Assembly (NCBI GenBank): GCA_016271365.2
Contig: CM028130.1
Location: 467,699,501 to 467,763,500, forward strand
From: Neoceratodus forsteri
Lineage: Eukaryota > Chordata > Ceratodontiformes > Ceratodontidae
DNA length: 64,000 nucleotides
Reading direction: 5' to 3'
The position numbers were made by a program, and so were the translations under genes. Shown here one piece after another: positions 35,101-48,400 of the stretch. Every line of letters begins with the position of its first letter. Positions within the stretch are counted from its first letter, which is position 1. The notes below the pieces were generated by a model, which saw only the letters and a program-made list of their open reading frames with translations, searched no databases and had not been told where the DNA came from.

Positions 35101-38100
35101 ATATGTTCTAGTGAGGGGCTGTGACACTGTCCCTGTATCATAGCATCCCTGAGGATGTTTTAGTGAAGGGCTGTGACACTGTCCCTGTAATGCAGCATCC
35201 CTAAGGATGTTATAGTGAGTGGCTGTGATACTGTCCCTGTACCGTAGCATCCCTGAGGATGTTATAGTGAGGGACTATGACACTTTCCCTGTACTGCAGC
35301 ATCTGTAAATATGTTATAGTGAGGGGCTGTGACACTGTCCCCGTACTGTAGAATCCCTGTGGATGTTACAGTGAGGGGCTGTGACACTGTACCTGTACTG
35401 TAGCATCCCTAAGGATCTTATGGTGAGGGGCTGTGACACTGTTCCTGAAGTGTAGCATCCCTGAGGATGTTATAGTAAGGGGCTGGGACTCTGTCCCTGT
35501 ACTGTAGCATCCCTGAGGTCGTTATAGTGAGGGACTGGCACTGTCCCTGTACTGCAGCATCCGTGAGGATGTTCTAGTGAGGGGTTGTGACACTGTCCTT
35601 GTACTGTAGCATCCCTGTGGATGTTCTAGTGAGGGGTTGTGACACTGTCCCTGTACCGTGGCCTCCCTAAGGATGGTATAGTGAGGGGCTGTGCAACTGT
35701 CCCATGTACTCTAACATCCCTGAGGATGTTATAGTGAGGGGCTGTGACACTGTCCCTGTAATGTAGCATCCTTAAGGATGTTATGGTGAGGGGCAGTGAC
35801 CACTCACTGTAGTGTAACATCACTGAGGATGGTATAGTGAGGGGCAGTGCCACTGTCCTTGTACTGTAACATCCCTGAGGATGTTATAGTGAAGGGCTGT
35901 GACGCAGTCCCTGTACTGTAGCATCCTTAAGGATGTTATGGTGAGGGGCTGTGACCCAGTCACTGTAGTGCAGCATCACTGAGGATGTTATAGTGAGGGA
36001 CTGTGACACTGTCCCTGTACTGAAGGATCCCTGAGGATGTTATAGTGAGGAATTATGACACTGTCCCTGTAGTGAAGCATCCCTGAGGATGTTTTACTGA
36101 GGGGCTGTTACACTGTCCCTGTACTATAGCATCCAAGCGGATGTTATAGCGATGGACTGTGACACTGTCCCAGTACTGTAGCATCTTAAGGATATTATAG
36201 TGAGGGGGTGTGACACTGGCCCTGTACTGTAGCATCCATGAGGATGTTATAGTGAGTGACTGTGTCACTGTCCCTGTACTCTAGCATCCCTAAGGATGTT
36301 TTAGTGAGGGGCTGTGACACTGTCCCTGTACTGTAGCTTCCCTGAGCATGTAATAGTGAGGGGCTGTGACACTGTCCCTGAACTGTAGAATCCTTAAGGA
36401 TGTCGTAGTGAGGGACTGCCACTGTCCCTGTACTGTAGCGTCCCTGAGGATGTTCTAGTGAGGGGCTGTGACACTGTCCCTGTACTGTAGCTTTCCTGAG
36501 GATCTTATAGTGAGGGACTATGACACTGTCCCTGTCCCGCAGCATCCCTGATGGTGTTATAGTAAGGGTCTGTGACACTGTCACTGTACCACAACATCCC
36601 TACGGATGCTATAGTGAGGGGCTGTGACACTGTCCCTGTACCGTAGCATCCTTGTGGATATTATGGTGAGGGGCTGTGACACTGTCCCTGTATCGCAGCA
36701 TCTCTGAGTATGTCATAGTGAAGGGCTCTGATACTATCCCTGTACTGTAGCATCCCTGAGGATGATATAGCGAGGGACTGTGACACTGTCCCTGTACCAT
36801 AGCATCCCTAAGGATGTTATAGTGAGGGGCTGTGACTCTGTCCCGGTACTGTAGCATCCCTGAGGATGTAATAGTGAGGGGCTGTGACACTGTCCCTGTA
36901 CAGTAGGAACCCTGAGGATGTTATAGTGTGGGGATCTGACACTGTCCCTCTACTGTAGCATCTCTGAGGATGTCATAGTGAGGTGCTGTGACACTATCCC
37001 TGTACTGTAGCATCCCTGAGGATGATATAGCGAGGGACTGTGACACTGTCCCTGTACCGTAGCATCCCTAAGGATGTAATAGTGAGGGGCTGTGACACTG
37101 TCCCTGTAGTGTAGCATCCCTGAGGATGTAATAGTGAGGGGCTGTGACACTGTCCCTGTACAGTAGGAACCCTGAGGATGTTATAGTGAGGGGCTGGGAC
37201 ACTGTCCCTATGCAGTAGCATCCCTAAGAATGTTATAGTGAGGGGCTGTGACACTGTCCCTGTACTGTAGCATTCCTGAAGATGTTATATTGATGGGTTG
37301 TGACACAGTCCCTTTACTGTAGCATCCCTGAGTATGTTTCAGTGAGGGGCTATAACTCTGTCCCTGTACTGTAGCATCCATGAGGATGTTACAGTCAGGG
37401 ACTGTGACACTGTCCCTTTACTGTAGCGTCCTTAACAATATTATAATGAGGGGCTGTAACTCTGTCCCTGTACTTTAGCATCCCTGAGGATGTTATAGTG
37501 AGGAAATGACACTGTCCCTGTACTGTAGCATCCCTGAGGATGTTATAGTGAGGGGCTGTGACACTGTTCCTGTACTGTAGTATCCCTGAGCATGTTACAG
37601 TGAGGGACTGTGACACTGTCCATGTACTGTAGCATCCCTGAAGATGTTTATAGTGAGGGCCTGTGACACTGTCACTGTACTGTAGCATCCATGAGGATGT
37701 TATAGTGAGGAGTTGTGACACTGTCCCTGTACAGTGGCATCCCTGAGGATGTTATAATGAGGGGCTGTGACACTGTCCCTGTACAGTGGCATCCATGAGG
37801 ATGTTATAGTGAGGGACTGTGACACTGTCCCTGTACTGTAGCATAACTAAGGATATTATAGTGAGGGGCTGTGACACTGTCCCAGTACTGTAGCATCCAT
37901 GAGCATGTTATAGTGAGGGGCTCTGACACTGTCCCTGTACTGTAGCATCCATAAGGATGTCATAGTGAGGGACTATGACACTGCCCCTGTACTGTAGCAT
38001 CCCTGAAGTTGTTTACACTGAGGGGCTGTGACACTGTCCCTGTACTGTAGCATCAATGAGGATGTTTTAGTGAGGGACTGTGTCACTGTCTCTGTACTGT

Positions 38101-39485
38101 ACCATCCATGAGGATGGTAAAATGAGGGACAGTGACACTGTTCCTGTACAGTAGCATCCCTAAGGATGTTATAGTGTGGGACTGACACTGTCCCTGTACT
38201 GAAGCATCCCTAACGATGTCACAGTGAGGGACTTTGACACTGTCCCTGTACTGTAGCATCCCAGAGGATGTCTTAGTGAGGGGCTGTAACACTGTCCCTG
38301 TACTGTAGCATCTCTGAGGATGTTATAGTGAGGGACTATGACACTGTCCCTGCACTGTAGCATCCCTGAGGATGTTTTAGTGAGGGATTGTAACACTGTC
38401 CCTGTACTGTAGCTTCCATCAGAATGATATTGTGAGGGACTTTGACATTGTCCCTGAACTGTAGAATCCATGAGGATGTTATAGTGAGGGACTCTGATAC
38501 TGTCCCTGTACTGTGGCATCCCTAAGGATATTATAGTGAGGGGCAGTGACACTGTCCCTGTACTGTAGCATCCATGAGTATGTTATAGTGAGGGGCTGTG
38601 ACACTGTCTCTGTACTGTAGCATCCCAGAGGATGTTATGGAGAAGGATTGACACTGTCCCTGTACTGAAGCATCCCTGAGGATGTTAGAGTGAGGGGATG
38701 TGCCACTGTCCCAGTACTGTAGCATTCCTGAGGATGTTATAGTGAGGGACTCGGACACTGTCCCTGTACTGTAGCATCCCTGAGGATGTTATAGTGAGGG
38801 ACTGACAGTGTCCCTGTACTGTAGCATTCCTGAGGATGTTCTAGTGAGGGGTTGTGACACTGTCCCTTTACTGTAGAATCCCTGAGTATGTTTCAGTGAG
38901 GGGCTATAACTCTGTCCCTGTACTGTAGCATCCATGAGGATGTTACAGTCAGGGACTGTGACACTGTCCCTTTACTGTAGCATCCTTAACAATATTATAA
39001 TGAGGGGCTGTAACTCTGTCCCTGTACTTTAGCATCCCTGAGGATGTTATAGTGAGGAAATGACACTGTCCCTGTACTGTAGCATCCCTGAGGATGTTAT
39101 AGTGAGGGGCTGTGACACTGTTCCTGTACTGTAGTATCCCTGAGGATGTTACAGTGAGGGACTGTGACACTGTCCATGTACTGTAGCATCCCTGAAGATG
39201 TTTATAGTGAGGGCCTGTGACACTGTCACTGTACTGTAGCATCCATGAGGATGTTATAGTGAGGAGTTGTGACACTGTCCCTGTACAGTAGCATCCCTGA
39301 GGATGTTATAATGAGGGGCTGTGACACTGTCCCTGTACAGTGGCATCCATGAGGATGTTATAGTGAGGGACTGTGACACTGTCCCTGTACTGTAGCATAA
39401 CTAAGGATATTATAGTGAGGGGCTGTGACACTGTCCCAGTACTGTAGCATCCATGAGCATGTTATAGTGAGGGGCTCTGACACTT
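20142..39485 (+). repeat. 52-bp satellite, block A (plus orientation)
   Basis: About 370 head-to-tail copies (length divided by 52) of a monomer whose landmarks are ggggctgtgacactgtcc, ctgtactgtagc, catccctgaggatg and ttatagtga. The 52-base spacing is direct, for example between gcatcc words at 23,465 and 23,517. Variants of single bases mark a higher-order unit. The word gtatttgtattgtagcat recurs at about 25,246, 27,515, 28,343, 30,597, 32,798 and 35,025, so the larger unit is about 2.2-2.27 kb with one shorter step of ~830. The reverse complement of the monomer has a stop in only one of three phases. Because 52 is not a multiple of 3, minus-strand open frames cycle through all phases every 156 bases. 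These frames, up to 216 codons, are not genes. Confidence 0.97.
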
Positions 39486-42400
39486 CTCTATAATATCCTG
39501 AGGGATGCTACAGTACAGGACAGTGTCACAGTCCCTCACGATAACATCTTCAGGAATGCTACAGTACAGGGACAGTGCCACATTCCCTCACTCTAACATC
39601 CATAGGGATGCTGCAGTACAGGGACAGTGTCACTGCCCCTCACTGTAACATCCTCATGGATGTTACGGTACATGGACAGTGTCACAGTCACTCACTATAA
39701 CATCCTAATGGATTCTGCAGTACAGGTACAGTGTCACAGCCCCTCACTATAACATCCTTAGGGATGCTACAGTACAGGGACAGTGTCAATCCTTCACTAC
39801 AACATCCTCAGGGATGCTTCAGTACAGGGACAGTGTCAGTCCTTCTCCATAACATCCTCTGGGATGCTACAGTACAGAGACAGTGTCACAGCCCCTCACT
39901 ATAACATACTCATGGATGCTACAGTACAGGGACAGTGGCACTGCCCCTCACTATACCATCCTCAGTGATGTTACACTACAGTGAGTGGTCACTGCCCCTC
40001 ACCTTAACATCCTTAAGGATGCTACATTACAGGGACAGTGTCACAGCCCCTCACTATAACATCCTCAGGGATGTTAGAGTACTGGGACAGTTGCACAGCC
40101 CCTCACTATACCATCCTTAGGGAGGCCACGGTACAGGGACAGTGTCACAACCCCTCACTAGAACATCCACAGGGATGCTACAGTACAAGGACAGTGTCAC
40201 AACCCCTCACTAGAACATCCTCACGGATGCTGCAGTACAGGGACAGTGCCAGTCCCTCACTATAACAACCTCAGGGATGCTACAGTACAGGGACAGTGTC
40301 CCAGACCCTTACTATAACATCCTCAGGGATGCTACACTACAGGAACAGTGTCACAGCCCCTCACCATAAGATCCTTTGGGATGCTACAGTACAGGTACAG
40401 TGTCACAGCCCTCACTGTAACATCCACAGGATTCTACAGTACGGGACAGTGTCACAGCCCCTCACTATAACATATTTACAGATGCTGCAGTACAGGAAAG
40501 TGTCATAGTCCCTCACTATAACATCCCTCAGGGATGCTACGGTACAGGACAGTGTCACAGCCACTCACTATAACATCCTTAGGGATGCTAATTACAGGGA
40601 CAGTGTCACAGCCTTCACTAAAACATCCTCAGGGATGCTATGATACAGGGACAGTGTCACAGCCACTCACTAGAACATATTTAGGGATGCTACGGTACAG
40701 GGCCAGTGACACAGCCCCTCACTACAACATCCTCATGGATGCTACAATACAAATACAGTGTCACAACCCCTCACTAGAACATCCTCAGGAATGCTACAGT
40801 ACAGGGACACTGTCAGTCCCTCACTATAACATCCTCAGGGATGCTACAGTACAGGGACAGTGTCCCAGTCCCTCACTATAACATCCTCAGGAATGCTACA
40901 GTACTGGGACAGTGGCACATCCCCTCACTCTAACATCCTTAGGGATGCTGCAGTACAGGGACTGTGTCATAATTCTCTCCATGACATCCTCAGGGATGCT
41001 ACGGAACAGGGACAGTGTCCCAGCCCTCACTATAACATCCCCTCAGGATACTACACTACAGGGACAGTGTCACTGCCCCTCACCATAACATCCTTAGGAA
41101 TGCTACAGTATGGGAACAGTGTCACAGCCCCTCATTATAACATCCTCAGGATGCTACTGTACAGGGAAAGTGTCACAGCCCCTCACTAAAATATCCTCTC
41201 GGATGCTGCAGTACAGGTCAGTTCATAGTCCTCACTATAACATCATCAGGGATGCTACGGAACACAGACAGTGTCACAGCCCTCACTATAACATATTTAC
41301 AGATGCTGCAGTACAGGGAAAGTGTCATAGTCCCTCACTATAACATCCCTCAGGGATGCTACGGTACAGGACAGTGTCACAGCCACTCACTATAACATCC
41401 TTAAGGATGCTGTGCAGTGAGGACAGTGTCACAGGCCCTTCACTAAAACATCCTCAGGGATGCTATGATACAGGGACAGTGTCACAGCCCCTCACTTGAA
41501 CATATTTAGAGGATGCTACGGTACAGGGCCAGTGTCACAGCCCTCACTACAACATCCTCATGGATGCTACAATACAAATACAGTGTCACAACCCCTCACT
41601 AGAACATCCTCAGCAATGCTACAGTACAGGGACACTGTCAGTCCCTCACTATAATATCCTCAGGGATGCTACAGTACAGGGACAGTGTCCCAGTCCCTCA
41701 CTATAACATCCTCAGGAATGCTACAGTACTGGGACAGTGGCACATCCCCTCACTCTAACATCCTTAGGGATGCTGCAGTACAGGGACTGTTTCATAATTC
41801 CTCTCTATGACATCCTCAGGGATGCTACGGAACAGGGACAGTGTCCCAGCCCCTCACTATAACATCCTCAGGGATACTACACTACAGGGACAGTGTCACT
41901 GCCCCTCACCATAACATCCTTAGGAATGCTACAGTATGGGAACAGTGTCACAGCCCCTCATTATAACATCCTCAGGGATGCTACTGTACAGGGAAAGTGT
42001 CACAGCCCCTCACTAAAATATCCTTACGGATGCTGCAGTACAGGGTCAGGTTCATAGTCCCTCACTATAACATCATCAGGGATGCTAGGAACACGGACAG
42101 TGTCACAGCCCTCACTAATACATCCTTCGGGATGCTGCAGTACAGGGTCAGGTTCATAGACCCTCACTATAACATCATCAGGCATGCTACAGTACCGGGA
42201 CAGTGTCACATCCCTCAATATTATATCTCAGGGTGCTACACTACAGGGACAGTGTCACAGCCCTCACTATAACATCCTTATGGAGGCCTCGGTTCAGGAC
42301 AGTGTCACAGCCCTTCACTATAACATCCTCAGGGATGCTATGATACAGGGACAGTGTCACAGCCCTCTCTATAACATCCTCATAGATGCTACAATTCAAA

Positions 42401-45400
42401 GACAGTGTCACAGCCCCTAAGTAGAACATCCTCAGGGATGCCACAGTACAGGGACACTTTCTGTCCCTCACTATAACATCCTCAGGGATGGTACAGTACA
42501 GGGACAGTACAGAGTCCTCATTATAACATCCTTATGGATGCTACAGTACAGGGACAGTGTCATACCCCCTCTATAATATCCTGAGGGATGCTACAGTACA
42601 GGGACAGTGTCACAGTCCTTCACGATAACATCTTTAGGAATGCTACAGTACAGGGACAGTGCCACATCCCTCACTCTAACATCCATAGGATGCTGCAGTA
42701 CAGGGACAGTGTCACTGCCCTCACTGTAACATCCTCCATGGATGTTACGGTACATGGACAGTGTTACAGTCACTCACTATAACATCCTAATGGATTCTGC
42801 AGTACAGGTACAGTGTCACAGCCCCTCACTATAACATCCTTAGGGATGCTACAGTACAGGGACAGTGTCAATCCTTCACTACAACATCCTCAGGGATGCT
42901 TCAGTACAGGGACAGTGTCAGTCCTTCTCCATAACATCCCTGGGATGCTACAGTACAGAGACAGTGTCACAGCCCTCACTATAACATACTTAAGGATGCT
43001 ACATTACAGGGACAGTGTCACAGCCCCTCACTATACCATCCTCAGTGATGTTACACTACAGTGAGTGGGTCACTGCCCCTCACCATAACATCCTTAAGGA
43101 TGCTACATTACAGGGACAGTGTCACAGCCCCTCACTATAACATCCTCAGGGATGTTAGAGTACAGGGACAGTTGCACAGCCCCTCACTATACCATCCTTA
43201 GGGAGGCCACGGTACAGGGACAGTGTCACAACCCCTCACTAGAACATCCACAGGGATGCCACAGTACAGGGACAGTGTCACAACCCCTCACTAGAACATC
43301 CTTACGGATGCTGCAGTACAGGGACAGTGCCAGTCCCTCACTATAACAACCTCAGGGATGCTATAGTACAGGGACAGAGTCCCAGCCCCTTACTATAACA
43401 TCCTCAGGGATGCTACACTTCAGGAACAGTGTCACAGCCCCTCACCATAAGATCCTTAGGATGCTACAGTACAGGTACAGTGTCACAGCCCTCACTGTAA
43501 CATCCACAGGGATTCTACAGTACGGGACAGTGTCACAGCCCCTCACTATAACATATTTACAGATGCTGCAGACAGGGAAAGTGTCATAGTCCTCACTATA
43601 ACATCCTCAGGGATGCTACGGTACAGGGACAGTGTCATAGTCACTACTATAACATCCTTAGGATGCTGTAGTACAGGGACAGTGTCACAGCCCTTCACTA
43701 AAACATCCTCAGGGATGCTATGATACAGGGACAGTGTCACAGCCCTCACTATGAACATATTTAGGGATGCTACGGTACAGGGCCAGTGTCACAGCCCTCA
43801 CTACAACATCCTCATGGATGCTACAATACAAATACAGTGTCACAACCTCACTAGAACATCCTCAGGAATGCTACAGTACAGGACACTGTCAGTCCTCACT
43901 ATAATATTCCTCAGGGATGCTACAGTACAGGACAGTGTCCCAGTCCCTCACTATAACATCCTCAGGAATGCTACAGTACTGGGACAGTGGCACATCCCTC
44001 ACTCTAACATCCTTAGGGATGCTGCAGTACAGGGACTGTTTCATAATTCCTCTCTATGACATCCTCAGGATGCTCATGGAACAGGGACAGTGTCCCAGCC
44101 CTCACTATAACATCCTCAGGGATACTACACTACAGGACAGTGTCACTGCCCTCACCATAACATCCTTAGGAATGCTACAGTATGGGAACAGTGTCACAGC
44201 CCCTCATTATAACATCCTCAGGGATGCTACTGTACAGGGAAAGTGTCACAGCCCCTCACTAAAATATCCTTTCGGATGCTGCAGTACAGGGTCAGGTTCA
44301 TAGTCCCTCACTATAACATCATCAGGAATGCTACGGAACACGGACAGTGTCACAGCCCCTCACTAATACATCCTTCGGGATGCTGCAGTACAGGGTCAGG
44401 TTCATAGACCCTCACTATAACATCATCAGGCATGCTACAGTACCGGGACAGTGTCACATCCCCTCAATATTATATCCTCAGGGGTGCTACACTACAGGGA
44501 CAGTGTCACAGCCCCTCACTATAACATCCTTATGGAGGCCTCGGTACAGGGACAGTGTCACAGCCCCTCACTATAACATACCATTTATGCTACAGTACAG
44601 GGACAGTGTCACAACCCCTGTCTAAAACATCCTCAGGGATGCTACAGTACAGGGACAGTGTCCAAGCCCCTCACTATAACATCCTCAGGGATGCAACACT
44701 ACAGGCACAGTGTCACAGCCCCTCACCATAACATCCTTAGGTGTGCTACAGTACAGGGACAGTGAAACAGCCCCTCACAATAACATCCTCAGGGATGCTA
44801 CAGTACAGGGACAGTGTCACAGCCCCTCACTATAACATCCTTAGGGATGCTACAGTACAGCGTTAGTGGCACAGCCCCCTCACTATAACATCCTTAGGGA
44901 TGCTACAGTACAGGGACAGTGTCATAATCCATCACTATAACATCCTCAGGGATGCTACGGTACAGGGACAGTGTCTCAGCCCCTCACTGTAACATCCTCA
45001 TGGATGCTACGGTACAAGGACAGTGTCACAGTCCCTCATTATAACAACCTCATGGATTCTACAGTTCAGGGACAGTGACACATCCCCTCACTGTAACATC
45101 CTCAGGGATGCTACACTACATGGACAGTGTCACACCTCCTCACTATAATATCCTTAGGGATGCTACAGTACAGGGACAGTTTCACACGCCCTCACCATAA
45201 CATCATTAGGGATGCTACAGTAGAGGGACAGTGTCACAGCACCTCGCTATAACATCCTCAGGGATGCTACAGTACAGGGACAGTGTCATAGCCTCTCACT
45301 ATAACATCCTTAGGGATGCTGCAGTACAGCGTCAGGTTCATAGTCCTCACTATATCATCATCTGGGATGCTACGGTACAGAGAAAGTGTCACAGCCCTCA

Positions 45401-48400
45401 CTAATACATCCTCAGGGATGCTACAGTAGAGGGACAGTGTCACAGCCTCACTATAGCATCCTTAAGGATGCTACAATACAGGAACAGTATCAGTCCTCAC
45501 TATAACATCCTTAGGGATACTACTGTACAGGGACAGTGTCACGGCCCCTCACTATTACATCCTCAGGGATGCTACACTACAGGGACAATGTCACAGACCC
45601 TCACTATAACATCCTTAGGGAGGCCACGGTACAGGGACAGTGTCACCGCCCCTCACTATAACATCCTCATGGATGCTACAGTACTGGGACAGTGTCACAA
45701 CCCCTCACTAGAACATCCTCAGGAATGCTACAGTACAGGGACAGTGTCAGTCCTTCACTATAACGTCCTCAGGGATGCTGCAGTACAGGGACCGTGCCAG
45801 TCCCTCACTATAACAACCTCAGGGATGCTACAGTACAGGGACAGTGTCCCAGCCCCTTACTATAACATCCTCAAGGATGCTGCACTACAGGGACAGTGTC
45901 ACAGCCCCTCACCATAAGATCCTTAGGGATGCTACAGTACAGGTACAGTGTCACAGCCCCTCACCATAAGATCCTTAGGGATGCTACAGTACAGGTACAG
46001 TGTCCCAGCCCCTTACTATAACATCCTCAGGGATGCTGCACTACAGGGACAGTGTCACAGCCCCTCACCATAAGATCCTTAGGGATGCTACAGTATAGGT
46101 ACAGTGTCACAGCCCCTCACTATAACATCCTCAGGGATTCTACAGTACGGGGACAGTGTCACAGCCCCTCACTTTAACATCCTTAGGGATGCTGCAGTAC
46201 AGGGACAGTGTCATAGTCCCTCACTGTAACATCCTCAGAGATGCTACGATATAGGGACAGTGTCACAGCCCCTCACTATAACATCCTTAGGGATGCTACA
46301 TTACAGGGACAGTGTAAGTCCCTCACTATAACATCCTTAAGGATACTACAGTACAGGTACAGTGTCATAGCCCCTCACTATTACATGCTCAGGGATGCTA
46401 CACTACCTGGACAGTGTCACAGCCCCTCACTATAACATCCTTAGGGAGGCCACAGTACAGGACAGTGTCACAGCCTTCACTATAACATCCTCAGGATGCT
46501 CATGATACAGGGACAGTGTCACAGCCCTCACTGTGACATCCTTAGGGATGCTACGTACAGGGCCAGTGTCACAGCCCCTCACTATAACATCCTCATAGAT
46601 GCTACAATTCAAAGACAGTGTCACAGCCCCTAAGTAGAACATCCTCAGGGATGCTACAGCAGGGACACTTTCTGTCCCTCACTATAACATCCTCAGGGAT
46701 GGTACAGTACAGGGACAGTGACACAGTCCCTCATTATAACATCCTCATGGATGCTACAGTACAGGGACAGTGTCATACCCCTCTCTATATATCCTGAGGG
46801 ATGCTACAGTACAGGGACAGTGTCACAGTCCTTCACGATAACATCTTTAGAATGCTACAGTACAGGGACAGTGCCACATCCCTCACTCTAACATCCATAG
46901 GGATGCTGCAGTACAGGGACAGTGTCACTGCCCTCACTGTAACATCCTCATGGATGTTACTGTACATGGACAGTGTTACAGTCACTCACTATAACATCCT
47001 AATGGATTCTGCAGTACAGGTACAGTGTCACAGCCCCTCACTATAACATCCTTAGGAATGCTACAGTACAGGGACAGTGTCAATCCTTCACTACAACATC
47101 CTCAGGGATGCTTCAGTACAGGGACAGTGTCAGTCCCTCACTATAACATCCTTAAGGATACTACAGTACAGGTACAGTGTCATAGCCCCTCACTATTACA
47201 TGCTCAGGGATGCTACACTACCTGGACAGTGTCACAGCCCCTCACTATAACATTCTTAGGGAGGCCACAGTACAGGGACAGTGTCACAGCCCTTCACTAT
47301 AACATCCTCAGGGATGCTATGATACAGGGACAGTGTCACAGCCCCTCACTATGACATCCTTAGGGATGCTACGGTACAGGGCCAGTGTCACAGCCCCTCA
47401 CTATAACATCCTCATAGATGCTACAATTCAAAGACAGTGTCACAGCCCCTAAGTAGAACATCCTCAGGGATGCCACAGTACAGGGACACTTTCTGTCCCT
47501 CACTATAACATCCTCAGGGATGGTACAGTACAGGGACAGTGTCATACCCCCTCTCTATAATATCCTGAGGGATGCTACAGTACAGGGACAGTGTCACAGT
47601 CCTTCACGATAACATCTTTAGGAATGCTACAGTACAGGGACAGTGCCACATCCCCTCACTCTAACATCCATAGGGATGCTGCAGTACAGGGACAGTGTCA
47701 CTGCCCCTCACTGTAACATCCTCATGGATGTTACGGTACATGGACAGTGTTACAGTCACTCACTATAACATCCTAATGGATTCTGCAGTACAGGTACAGT
47801 GTCACAGCCCCTCACTATAACATCCTTAGGATGCTACAGTACAGGGACAGTGTCAATCCTTCACTACAACATCCTCAGGGATGCTTCAGTACAGGGACAG
47901 TGTCAGTCCTTCTCCATAACATCCTCTGGGATGCTACAGTACAGAGACAGTGTCACAGCCTCACTATAACATACTCATGGATGCTACAGTACAGGGACAG
48001 TGGCACTGCCCTCACTATACCATCCTCAGTGATGTTACACTACAGTGAGTGGGTCACTGCCCTCACCTAACATCCTAAGGATGCTACATTACAGGGACAG
48101 TGTCACAGCCCCTCACTATAACATCCTCAGGGATGTTAGAGTACAGGGACAGTTGCACAGCCCCTCACTATACCATCCTTAGGGAGGCCACGGTACAGGG
48201 ACAGTGTCACAATCCCTCACTAGAACATCCACAGGGATGCCACAGTACAGGGACAGTGTCACAACCCCTCACTAGAACATCCTCACGGATGCTGCAGTAC
48301 AGGGACAGTGCCAGTCCCTCACTATAACAACCTCAGGGATGCTACAGTACAGGGACAGAGTCCCAGCCCCTTACTATAACATCCTCAGGGATGCTACACT

